Below are positions 22,677 to 30,810 of a DNA stretch of 33,595 nucleotides, piece by piece; the first letter of the stretch is position 1; each line of letters begins with the position of its first letter. Position numbers and translations under genes: made by a program. Origin of the DNA: Candidatus Zhuqueibacterota bacterium (GTDB taxonomy: Bacteria; Zhuqueibacterota; Zhuqueibacteria; Oceanimicrobiales; Oceanimicrobiaceae); NCBI GenBank assembly GCA_029262035.1, contig JAJDAE010000061.1:1-33595 (forward strand), written 5' to 3'. Under the pieces are notes generated by a model, which saw only the letters and a list, made by a program, of their open reading frames with translations, searched no databases and had not been told where the DNA came from.

Positions 22677-24698
22677 TTAGGCTTGACTGTTCGGCAAAAT
22701 AATCCGAAAAATTGTTCCGACATCCACCCGGCTCTCAACTTCGATACTGCCATGATGCGCTGCAACAATTTGATTGGCAATACTCAATCCCATGCCCGTA
22801 CCATCCTCTTTCGTGGTGAAATATAAATCAAAAATTTTGTCCAGGCTTTCTTTTGCGATGCCATAACCCGTGTCCTCGATTTCCACAACTACGTTATTAT
22901 CCAACGCCCTCATTTTAACAAAAACACTTCCATCTTTGGAAATCGCCTGCAAGCTGTTTTGGAGCAAATTCAAAAAAACCTGTTTGAGCTGATTTGGATC
23001 TATAAATATTTTCTCTAAGGTTTGATATTTTTTTACTACTTTGGTCCCTTTACTATCGGCCTCCGGCAAAACTAATTCTATTACTTCGTCCATTAAATTA
23101 TTTAAGTCTGACCTCTGAAGATCCAATTTGGGCGGGCGCGCAAATTTCAGGAATCGCTGGATCAGAACATTGATACGAAACACCTCATTTACCACCGTCC
23201 TCGACAGGGTCTTATATTCATCTACATCCGCCTTTGGTTCGAACTCTTTACTCAACCTCTGAGCAATCATGCCAATGGCGTTTAAAGGATTTCGCACTTC
23301 ATGGGCAACACCGGAAGCCAACTCACCCATCGCTGTCAACTTTTCTTTGCGACGGAGATTTTCTTCCATAATCCGACGGTCGGTCAAATCTTTAATCACG
23401 GCAACAGCCGAATCAACTTCGCCACTCTTGGTTTTCAAAGCAAAGGCATTAACAGAGAGAATGGCCTTTTTCCCGGGAATCTTGTATTCGGTTTCAAAAT
23501 CCTGTATGCTTTTGCCAGTCCGAAGTGTTTCTTCCAGCACAGTCTCGGCGTAAACCAGTTCCGAGCACTTTTTACCGAATGCGGCTCTTTCCTCAATATT
23601 AAATAATTTCTCGGCAGCACGGTTAAAAAGTGTGATCTTTTCATCCGGATCGATGGCAACAACTGCATCGGTCATGTTGGCTAAAATGCTACCGGTGTAT
23701 GTTTTGGCTCTTAAGTAAGCTTCGTCCAGGAGCGTATAATTCTGGTTCACAATGACAAAATTGAATACGAGAACGCCTCCGACCAACAGGATTAGAGAGA
23801 TGAACAAAAGTCTTCTTTTGGTGCGGGTATCGGCCTCCGCAATGTGATCTGTTTTTAAACCAATTCGAATTAGCCCTAGAGAAGCACTATCTATAAAAAA
23901 AGGGGTCACGGCTTCAAAAATTTGATTGTCATTTAATTCGGTTAAACGGGTCGATGGGGTAGATTTTTTCTGAGCTTCACGTAAAAACGGATCGCTGCTT
24001 ATCTTCGACATGCTGCTTATTTCCTTCGATGCGGCGATTATGCCAAGGGTATCCTGAATCACGATATAGAAGATTCCGTCCTTCTCTGCCATATCATTTA
24101 TGAGGCGGCCAACGCCAATCTCCTTGCGGAGACGCAGCATTTCTTTGGCATCGATATTAACGACCACAACGCCGCCTTTGGTGCGCCGGACAGCCACAGC
24201 GTATCGCTTGCCCAGCCCAAAGCGTGACTCTTTAAAACCAATAACAATCTCATCTTCACGCCCTTCTAAAATGGGGAGAAGAAATTGGCGCGGTTCGTGC
24301 AGTGGTTCCAGGTCTTCATGAATTGCGGTGTGACTACTAACAACTTTGTTGCCTTTTCCATTAAAAATATTGATTCGAAGCAAATTGTTTTGTGCGGCAA
24401 TTTCAGTCAACTCTTTTTGTGAAAGTGTATTCGTCTTGTCGAACCTTTCGATCATTTTCGCATTATTTAAGAGTCTTTCGGCGACTTGGGTTTCAAGTTC
24501 ACTATAGGCCAAGGTCGCATTATCACTACTAACCGTAATGGATTCAATCAGGGAAGCTGCTTGCTCAGACATAATGTGCAATATTTCTTTCTTCACTTGA
24601 GAAAGCTCAATAACTGCGGATACCACCAATATCACAGCCAATGACAATGTGATAATGATCATGAACTTTGGTTTTAGAAGTAATCTCTTTTTAGCCAT
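22677..24698 (-). CDS. Membrane sensor histidine kinase, partner of the sigma-54 regulator
   Basis: The 673-residue kinase has TM1 (about 12-30), a large extracytoplasmic sensor region (about 31-295), TM2 (297-317), a PAS domain (about 333-440), a HisKA domain with His466 in GVAHEVRNPLN, and a HATPase_c domain with N-box NLLQNSLQAI and G-boxes DTGYGIA and GTGMGLS. It resembles ZraS/NtrB-type kinases. The sensor region has no Cys pairs or heme motif, so its signal cannot be told. It is transcribed with the response regulator that follows and 10 bp after an outer-membrane protein gene. The H-box is similar to that of the HisKA-only protein at 2466-2807. Confidence 0.93.
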   Translation of the reverse strand: MAKKRLLLKPKFMIIITLSLAVILVVSAVIELSQVKKEILHIMSEQAASLIESITVSSDNATLAYSELETQVAERLLNNAKMIERFDKTNTLSQKELTEIAAQNNLLRINIFNGKGNKVVSSHTAIHEDLEPLHEPRQFLLPILEGREDEIVIGFKESRFGLGKRYAVAVRRTKGGVVVVNIDAKEMLRLRKEIGVGRLINDMAEKDGIFYIVIQDTLGIIAASKEISSMSKISSDPFLREAQKKSTPSTRLTELNDNQIFEAVTPFFIDSASLGLIRIGLKTDHIAEADTRTKRRLLFISLILLVGGVLVFNFVIVNQNYTLLDEAYLRAKTYTGSILANMTDAVVAIDPDEKITLFNRAAEKLFNIEERAAFGKKCSELVYAETVLEETLRTGKSIQDFETEYKIPGKKAILSVNAFALKTKSGEVDSAVAVIKDLTDRRIMEENLRRKEKLTAMGELASGVAHEVRNPLNAIGMIAQRLSKEFEPKADVDEYKTLSRTVVNEVFRINVLIQRFLKFARPPKLDLQRSDLNNLMDEVIELVLPEADSKGTKVVKKYQTLEKIFIDPNQLKQVFLNLLQNSLQAISKDGSVFVKMRALDNNVVVEIEDTGYGIAKESLDKIFDLYFTTKEDGTGMGLSIANQIVAAHHGSIEVESRVDVGTIFRIILPNSQA

Positions 24699-24708
24699 AA
24701 GTAGTCGT

Positions 24709-25596
24709 TTATCTTAAATTGTATGCAAAGGCTAATGAATAAACTGGATTTCGTCCAATATTTTTGGCATATCCTCCTCCGATAGACAACCATAATCCCC
24801 AATAATCAGAAAGTTTGTACCCAAATTTAAAAGCACCTGCATAATATGTTCGTTCATTTTGATACAGGGAAGTAAATGCAGAAGTCCCATTCAAACTTAG
24901 ATTCGCTTCGTTTGAAGCATTACCCAAAGCAGTGCTTGTTGAAATAACAAAAACCCCAATAAGTCGTCTATTTTTTGTTAACTCTTTTCCTATTTGTGCA
25001 TTGAAGATGAAACGATTCAAATAGCCTCCGGATAAAATATTTATTCCGGTTTCTGCACTCGCAAAAAAAACGTCAGAACCGATTCCGGCAAGCAGGGTCG
25101 GTGAAATTCCAAATGCATCATAACCGGTTCTTAGGCCGGTAGCAGCATCGTAATCCGAAGTATTCATACTTGATGCCAACTTAGAGGACAGAACGAAATT
25201 ATTTTTTGTATAAATTCGATAGGTGAGTGCCAGGTTAAAATTTCCAAAAGAAGTAAGGTTACCCTCCTCAGGTGCAAATCCCGACCATTTTGAATTTAGT
25301 TCACCACTTGATACAAAATGAAGCGGTAGAACAGCTGTGCCTGTTAATTTGTTTGTGAACCCATATTCCGCATATAAAGAGAGAATCACTTCAGTTATTG
25401 ATCGAGCCTGGTCAAATGATTTATAATCATCATCAGCAGCAGTTGAATAATTAAAAAGTGATGACCCCATTTGAAAATACCCTTCTCCCTTTTTTTGTGT
25501 CCAAGCTTGCTGTGCCGATACACTTGAATTAATAAGAAGAATAGTAACTATTGTAATGATACCGTAATAAAACTTCATAAATCTCATTTTCTCCAT
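24709..25596 (-). CDS. Outer-membrane beta-barrel-like protein upstream of the kinase
   Basis: This 295-residue protein has a signal peptide (about 5-28, cut near VSAQ) followed by a beta-strand-rich body (KKGEGYFQMGSSLFNYS, YAEYGFTNKLTGTAVLPLHF, SLAFAYNLR at the end). It looks like a small outer-membrane barrel of the type annotated as transporter or hypothetical; I do not recognise a named family. Three Met codons near the start (1, 4, 7) leave the exact start open. It lies 17 bp after the YeeE-rhodanese gene and 10 bp before the kinase gene, so it may be part of the sensed or controlled envelope function. Confidence 0.75.
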   Translation of the reverse strand: MEKMRFMKFYYGIITIVTILLINSSVSAQQAWTQKKGEGYFQMGSSLFNYSTAADDDYKSFDQARSITEVILSLYAEYGFTNKLTGTAVLPLHFVSSGELNSKWSGFAPEEGNLTSFGNFNLALTYRIYTKNNFVLSSKLASSMNTSDYDAATGLRTGYDAFGISPTLLAGIGSDVFFASAETGINILSGGYLNRFIFNAQIGKELTKNRRLIGVFVISTSTALGNASNEANLSLNGTSAFTSLYQNERTYYAGAFKFGYKLSDYWGLWLSIGGGYAKNIGRNPVYSLAFAYNLR

Positions 25597-25613
25597 TCTA
25601 ACCTACCTGTAAA

Positions 25614-26816
25614 TTAATCTATTGCACAGCCCCCCTGGATTTTCTTCGCACGTACTTCCACAAACTTCGGTTGATCCCTTTCCCGGATGAGAGTAGCAAG
25701 CTGTGGTGAGGCCTTGAGACGAAACCGGTATGTATCCGCTTCACCGCGCGTCAATTCACGCAGTGGGAGTTCAGCATTCAGGATGGTCTGCGTGAATCCT
25801 TCAAACCCACCTTGCAAAACCCTGACATTCTTATACCCGAGTACCCCTGCGAGTGTTGCAGCTCTGACTGCATCTGCTTCGTTGTTGGCGAAAAACACTT
25901 TCTTCTTTCTTGGCTGAGCAAGCAGGCCGCGCCATTCTTTGCCAAACATACTCTGCAAAGAAATGTTCACTGCACCGGGCAGACTCATTTTCGAAAATTC
26001 AACTGCATCCCGCACATCAATGATCTGCAACGATGGGTCACGGTCGAGAATTCGGAACGCTAACTCGTCAGCAGTCATCAGTTTCACCGGATTTTCTTTC
26101 TGAAAAATCTCGTCTGATGCATTAGCCAAAAGTCTGGTTTCACGATCGGGAAGTACAGCCAGGACCAGCCCCAGTAAAAGCACACCGAGAGCTGCAAATC
26201 TATGATAATGCAGCGGGAAATTCCTGGTCGGCGATGAAGCATTAAACTTCTGTTCGATTTTCGTTGTCACGATAAACGCCCCCACTGCAATAACGATTAG
26301 CAGCAACGCAGATTGTCCCTTAGAAATACCAAGTACCGAATCAACTGTAAGGTAGCCTAAGAAACCTGACTGATAAAAATTCTCAACTAATGAAAACATT
26401 TCGCTGAACAGCAGAACACCCAGTAAGCCCCCAAACACGAAAACCATCGCATCGATCTTGCCGACGGCAGCCGCACAAAAACTTGTTCCAGGGCAATATC
26501 CACCCAGAATAAAACCTACCCCCATAATCGTTCCACCCACTAGTGCGGGGTAGAGATACGTGGGGTTAACATAGATGATATTCATGTCCAGCATTCCAAA
26601 GTTGGCGAGCAGAAGAACGCCACTCGCTGCCGTCACTCCGGCGGAAAAAAACACACGCAGCACCGTAAAATCGGTGCCGTAAAATAAACCGGTGAGTTTC
26701 CTCGACGAGGAGAAACCGGCCTGTTCGAGGATATAGCCGAAGCCGATACCGATGAAAAAAGCGACGATCAGATTTAGCTCGTTAGTAATAATATCCGGCA
26801 CCAGTGGTCCCATCAT
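25614..26816 (-). CDS. YeeE/YedE-family sulfur transporter fused to a rhodanese-like domain
   Basis: The 400-residue protein has an N-terminal YeeE/YedE (PF04143 type) membrane part, about residues 10-185, with the motif GGYCPGTSFCAAAVGKIDA (Cys108, Cys114), the cysteines that handle thiosulfate in this family. A further membrane segment (about 205-222) leads to a rhodanese-like domain (about 240-350: IIDVRDAVEFSKMSLPGAVNI ... GYKNVRVLQGGFEGF). At the catalytic loop the expected Cys is absent (VFFANNEADA), so the domain should be catalytically dead or bind only. One Cys remains at 397 near the C-terminus (GGCAID). The ATG at 26816 follows GGAGAG. It is 12 bp after a second YeeE gene; together they would make a two-part transporter for thiosulfate or another sulfur species. 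Confidence 0.88.
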   Translation of the reverse strand: MMGPLVPDIITNELNLIVAFFIGIGFGYILEQAGFSSSRKLTGLFYGTDFTVLRVFFSAGVTAASGVLLLANFGMLDMNIIYVNPTYLYPALVGGTIMGVGFILGGYCPGTSFCAAAVGKIDAMVFVFGGLLGVLLFSEMFSLVENFYQSGFLGYLTVDSVLGISKGQSALLLIVIAVGAFIVTTKIEQKFNASSPTRNFPLHYHRFAALGVLLLGLVLAVLPDRETRLLANASDEIFQKENPVKLMTADELAFRILDRDPSLQIIDVRDAVEFSKMSLPGAVNISLQSMFGKEWRGLLAQPRKKKVFFANNEADAVRAATLAGVLGYKNVRVLQGGFEGFTQTILNAELPLRELTRGEADTYRFRLKASPQLATLIRERDQPKFVEVRAKKIQGGCAID

Positions 26817-26828
26817 GTCTCTCCTGAT

Positions 26829-27338
26829 TTAAATCCATAATTTTCTAAAAAAGTAAGCGCTGGCGTATGCTGCACCAAATATCACAAGCATCGTCAGGAA
26901 GCCACCCGCTGAGAATACCGCCATACCGCTGAGCGCTGCACCGCTGGTACACCCACGTGCAAACTGCGACCCAAGTCCGAATAAAACACCGCCAAGTAAG
27001 GCCATGCCCAATCGTAATCTGCTCTTTACATGCGGCGGATGTTCAGTTTTAAGAGTGAGCCGGTTGGCGACTACGCCCGAAAGAAAAGCACCGAGAATTA
27101 CGCCAAGTACTTCAAACACGAGCCACGCCTTAAACGGACTGGTGCCTTTCGGAGCGGCGCGTTGGTAAAATTCTCCTTCTGCAGCATGCTCCGGCGCTAC
27201 GGCTGTGACCGATGCAACTACGACGCTTCTAAGCACGCCGCTGGCACCTAGACCTCTGCCTGTGACAAAGACGGCCACAAGCAGGATCAGGCCAAGTAGA
27301 AATCCGGCAAGATAAGGGTTCATGTATTTCGTTTCCAT
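26829..27338 (-). CDS. YeeE/YedE-family sulfur transporter, small subunit
   Basis: The start is set at the ATG at 27338 because AAAGGAG sits 6 nt upstream; an in-frame ATG at 27353 would place the ribosome site inside the gene. The 169-residue protein has four hydrophobic segments and the conserved FARGCTSGAALSGMAVFS motif with Cys130 of the YeeE/YedE family. It is the half-size subunit that pairs with the larger protein 12 bp downstream. It opens the six-gene run down to the metal transporter. Confidence 0.85.
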   Translation of the reverse strand: METKYMNPYLAGFLLGLILLVAVFVTGRGLGASGVLRSVVVASVTAVAPEHAAEGEFYQRAAPKGTSPFKAWLVFEVLGVILGAFLSGVVANRLTLKTEHPPHVKSRLRLGMALLGGVLFGLGSQFARGCTSGAALSGMAVFSAGGFLTMLVIFGAAYASAYFFRKLWI

Positions 27339-27404
27339 TGATGCTCCTTTCATACCTTAAAAAGAAAAGTCAAAACAATTTGAACCAAAATGATTAAGAA
27401 AACT

Positions 27405-28208
27405 TCAGCGTAAAACAGTTTTGAATTCAATTCGATCATGATTAAAGTTTATCCATTGTATTGCTCTTAACTCAGTGTACTGAAGAAACCGAAAAAGATG
27501 CTGTTCATAATATTTCACCTCTTTCGTCATGGATGAAATCTTTAGCGCAGTTCCTCGATTTAATAGATGGACTTTTTGTCTACCCAATAGGCGGGAGCCA
27601 TTCATCACATTTGTTTCCTTGACAACATGCTCCTCGCCTCCCCGAAAATGATAGATGGCATCATAGAACAAACCTGTATCAAGAAATGCTCCCCACTCTG
27701 TCAATAGATTGAACATAAGTTGTTTCAACCACAAGCTATCTTCATCAAGTTCTTGCCAATCTCGTTCATCAATTGTGAAATCAAAACGTTTCTCAATGGT
27801 TAACTTTGTTGAAACAAATCGATGTTCAACTGAATGCGGACGCATATTAACCAGCTTACCATGCTGCATTCCCAGAAGAAAAAGATAATGAAGAGCTTGT
27901 TGTTGATGTATTCCTGTTAAGGTTCGTACGGCTTTCAACTCATATATTACAGAATCATTGAGCACCAAGTCAACATAGTAGTCTTTTTGAAAATCATTGT
28001 ATGAAATATTTATGGGTAGCTCGGTATCAACTTTCTCGAAACCAGCATTTCGGCAACGATCAGCCAATTCATTTCGATAGATATTCTCATTCCATAATTT
28101 ACCCATATCGCGCTGAATCGAAAAGGCTAACTCCATCACTTTATAATCAATTGTATGAAATTCATCCTCGGTAATGACTTTGGTTTCAAAACCGTGTTTA
28201 ATGGGCAT
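27405..28208 (-). CDS. GxxExxY-type protein with C-terminal extension
   Basis: The 267-residue protein matches the GxxExxY family (PF13366 type) in its first 135 residues: the N-terminal helix with G36, E41 and Y44 (GKLWNENIY), and the PD-(D/E)xK-like core D80 (YYVDLVLND) and E90-L-K92 (VIYELKAV). A stretch KLVNMRPHSVEHRFV follows. Family members are typically about 120-140 residues; here about 130 further residues follow (for example FDFTIDERDWQELDEDSLWLKQL) with no motif I recognise. The bases are AT-rich compared with its neighbours. Family function is unsettled; a nuclease-like fold is known, activity is not. It stands between the sulfur-transport run and the cytochrome genes, with 66 and 93 bp gaps. 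Confidence 0.75.
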   Translation of the reverse strand: MPIKHGFETKVITEDEFHTIDYKVMELAFSIQRDMGKLWNENIYRNELADRCRNAGFEKVDTELPINISYNDFQKDYYVDLVLNDSVIYELKAVRTLTGIHQQQALHYLFLLGMQHGKLVNMRPHSVEHRFVSTKLTIEKRFDFTIDERDWQELDEDSLWLKQLMFNLLTEWGAFLDTGLFYDAIYHFRGGEEHVVKETNVMNGSRLLGRQKVHLLNRGTALKISSMTKEVKYYEQHLFRFLQYTELRAIQWINFNHDRIEFKTVLR

Positions 28209-28301
28209 GACTTTGTTTTATCCAGCTCGTTTAAGTTATTAATAGTTCTATTAGCTTTAAAATTATTTTGATTTCAATCATTTTGACTGTAAGTCGCATC
28301 A

Positions 28302-28946
28302 TCATGTTGTTTCTTTAATTTCTAACCCAGATGGTTCCTCTTCTAACTCCTCATAACCGGTTATCATCGCCTTCAAATTTGAAGTAGGTGTGTGGCCCGT
28401 GGTCGTAAGGTACACGTGCGCGATCACAAAAGCTATCAGTAAAAATGCGCCGGCGGTATGAATAATAGCAATGATTTCCAGACCTTCGATATTCAGCGCT
28501 TCGATGCCGCGACCCTGGGGATAGCGGTAAAACATATAGAGCAGCCCGGACACCACCATCACCGGGATATGTAAAACTTTCAGAAATAAATAATCGAGTT
28601 TCTGGAGTGGATTGAGTTTGCTCAGCACTGTTTTCTTGGTCGGATGCGGCGCTCCGCGAAACATGCCGAAGATGTAGTATTCCGCCTGCGCCCGCAAAAA
28701 TTTCCGGGTTGGCAAATACTGTCGCCACTCACCTGTCGTTAAATGCCAGAAAATTGAAAAGGCTATCAGCACAAGCAGTGCGATCGCCGAAATGTTGTGA
28801 AACCGTACCGCCTGCTCGAAACCAAAGAACTGGAATGAACCGTGAATTTCATAGCCCGTCAGCGCAAGGAACAGGATTAAAACAGCCTGCATCCAGTGCC
28901 AAAAACGCTCGAAACCTTTGTACACATATACTTGCTTTAAATTCAT
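28302..28946 (-). CDS. Membrane cytochrome b subunit
   Basis: The 214-residue protein belongs to the cytochrome b561/hydrogenase-type b subunit group, with four membrane helices. Candidate heme ligands are His17 (RFWHWMQ), His50, His68, His126, His163 and His177, four of which would bind two hemes. It overlaps the octaheme cytochrome gene by 4 nt (ATGA at 28943-28946). By context it passes electrons between the quinone pool and the octaheme protein. Confidence 0.85.
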   Translation of the reverse strand: MNLKQVYVYKGFERFWHWMQAVLILFLALTGYEIHGSFQFFGFEQAVRFHNISAIALLVLIAFSIFWHLTTGEWRQYLPTRKFLRAQAEYYIFGMFRGAPHPTKKTVLSKLNPLQKLDYLFLKVLHIPVMVVSGLLYMFYRYPQGRGIEALNIEGLEIIAIIHTAGAFLLIAFVIAHVYLTTTGHTPTSNLKAMITGYEELEEEPSGLEIKETT

Positions 28947-30511
28947 GCCTGCTCCTTTCTATTTCTGATGCGTACGGTAACACGCGCAGCACTGTGCAAC
29001 ATAACGAGGAAAATCACAATAACAATCGCTGCTTTTCCCAGAATTTCTACTATGAAATTAGAATCGCGTCCCGGCATGTAAAATCCGCTCAGATTAGCCA
29101 AACGCGAATTGGTGCGAGTATGGCATTCCACACATTGGACGGTCTTTTCTTTTGGTGCAACCATGTGGTTAATTGGCCAGGTCATGACCGTTTCCTCAAA
29201 TGTATGCTCCCCGCTGTACGGCAACCCGAGGGACTTCATACCTTCCTCTGCCGCGTGATTCCAATCGAAATCTTTCCAGAACGCGCCTTCACCCTTTTTC
29301 GCAGCTACCAATTTTGGCTGAATCAGCATCTTGGTAACGGGATCATAAATTTGTTTCGCCCGGTGAATTTTGACCGGGATGATCTTCGCTTCCGGATCAT
29401 CGTAACTACCGTGCAGGGTGTTGACCTGAATCGGTTGTTCAGCTGAGACGGTATCACCTAAAAAATAATGACCGGCAGTGCCGTTGAACCAAATGTATTC
29501 CGGCTTGAGATTACGCCCCCAGCTAAACGTGCCTTTTTTAGACATGTAAGTCGGATTACCCAGAGAATCCGATTCATTAACCTGCTGACCTGCACTTAAC
29601 GTCCCTGCCGTTGACCAATCCCATGCGGTCTTTGTTGCATTTACTTTAGCATAGGTTGGGATGTGGCAGGTCTGGCATGCAACCTTGAGCGTATGTTCGT
29701 TGAGGGTGTTATCCTCGTGCGGGATGGCAGTGTGGCACTGCTCGCAGGTTGAGCGGTCACGGTTCATTGAAGAGACGGAATAGAGTTTGCCCAGCATTTT
29801 GTGATTCTCAGCGGTGTGGCAATCGACACACTGCAAGTTAGAGCCTTCGCTCGCCATATGCACGTCTACTTCACGGTTCGGATTGAAAAGGGACTTATCG
29901 AGATCACCATGTTTCACATTATTACCCCCGCCACTAAAAAAATGACAAGTGCCGCAGTTCTCCCTCTGGGGATTGCCGACATGTTGGGCCACATAGTTTA
30001 AATCCACTGATGCCGCCGGCATTCCTTTGCCGGTTTTTACATACGTGCTGCTGTTATCATGGCAGCTCAGGCAGTCGATGTTTTTTTCCTCCTGAAAATC
30101 AAACTCTGTATCGACAAAACCGTAACCCACGTGGCATTTGTCGCACGCGTCAAGGTTGCCCGAGACGCCAATGCAGAAGTTGTTCAGGATATTTTTCTTA
30201 CCGATGGAACGGATACCGTGGCCTTCTATGTATTCCTCCCGCTCCCAATTCCAGTGCGAAGATCCTAAGACCTCTTTACCGCGTTCCGTATGGCAGGAAA
30301 TACAGGTCGTTGTGACTTCCTGTGGCGAAGAAAATTTTTTCTGTAAGATAGCCAGCTTGGAGTGGTCAACAGATGGGATAGCTTTTTTTGCATAGCGTTC
30401 TTTGAGTTGCTGCAGCGGGTCAGGGCCAACGCTCTTGTTCCGGAGCATGCCCACAGCCAGGGTTGCCGCAATTCCAAGTGCTATCAGGATTAAGGGTATT
30501 TTGTGTTTCAT
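28943..30511 (-). CDS. Membrane-anchored octaheme cytochrome c (tetrathionate reductase family)
   Basis: The ATG at 30511 is preferred because GGGAGGATTG precedes it; the frame extends upstream to 30568 without a site. The 522 residues have an N-terminal membrane helix (about 4-22), eight CxxCH heme motifs at about 70, 123, 147, 186, 228, 256, 279 and 460, and a C-terminal membrane helix (about 487-507). The count, the long gap before the eighth motif and the layout match the octaheme tetrathionate reductase family, which reduces tetrathionate or nitrite and hydroxylamine in test systems. The gene pairs with a cytochrome b gene, giving a quinol-linked periplasmic reductase or oxidase. The physiological substrate is open; nearby sulfur transporters make a sulfur compound plausible. 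Confidence 0.88.
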   Translation of the reverse strand: MKHKIPLILIALGIAATLAVGMLRNKSVGPDPLQQLKERYAKKAIPSVDHSKLAILQKKFSSPQEVTTTCISCHTERGKEVLGSSHWNWEREEYIEGHGIRSIGKKNILNNFCIGVSGNLDACDKCHVGYGFVDTEFDFQEEKNIDCLSCHDNSSTYVKTGKGMPAASVDLNYVAQHVGNPQRENCGTCHFFSGGGNNVKHGDLDKSLFNPNREVDVHMASEGSNLQCVDCHTAENHKMLGKLYSVSSMNRDRSTCEQCHTAIPHEDNTLNEHTLKVACQTCHIPTYAKVNATKTAWDWSTAGTLSAGQQVNESDSLGNPTYMSKKGTFSWGRNLKPEYIWFNGTAGHYFLGDTVSAEQPIQVNTLHGSYDDPEAKIIPVKIHRAKQIYDPVTKMLIQPKLVAAKKGEGAFWKDFDWNHAAEEGMKSLGLPYSGEHTFEETVMTWPINHMVAPKEKTVQCVECHTRTNSRLANLSGFYMPGRDSNFIVEILGKAAIVIVIFLVMLHSAARVTVRIRNRKEQA

Positions 30512-30810
30512 CAATCCTCCCGGTTCATTTATCTTGTTAAAACCAGATTGTCTAACAAGTCTTTTCAACTACTTTGATGCAGGAATTTTCTAAAGGATGC
30601 AGGAAATTATTTTAAAAAACAATTTAAATCTTTTAATTTCAGAGTAAGCGGAAAGAGGCATGCAAGGGTTGACGAAATACCATTTCCGTAAAGAAGTGGT
30701 TGATGGAAAAATGGTGTTTGATTATTAGATGTGGTCAGTGCAGTTTTGTAGCGACTGTCCTAAGTAAAGCACTCCCAAAGGTGAATCTTACTCAAAAATT
30801 AAAACCGAGC
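30512..30810. other. Intergenic region between the octaheme gene and the FtsX-type permease gene
   Basis: I find no gene here. CTTGTTA (30533-30539) and TAACAAG (30553-30559) form a 7-bp inverted repeat about 20 bp upstream of the octaheme start; it could be an operator or a weak hairpin. No sigma-54 site, terminator with U-run or RNA gene was recognised. Confidence 0.4.

Noticed and set aside
28268-28281. FNR/CRP-like half palindrome TTGATTTCAATCAT
   Set aside because: It is a single site in an AT-rich gap, downstream of the cytochrome genes rather than in front of them. A chance match is likely.
28709-29446. 245-codon plus-strand frame over the cytochrome genes
   Set aside because: It is antisense to two clear heme-protein genes with matching motifs and carries no family signature.
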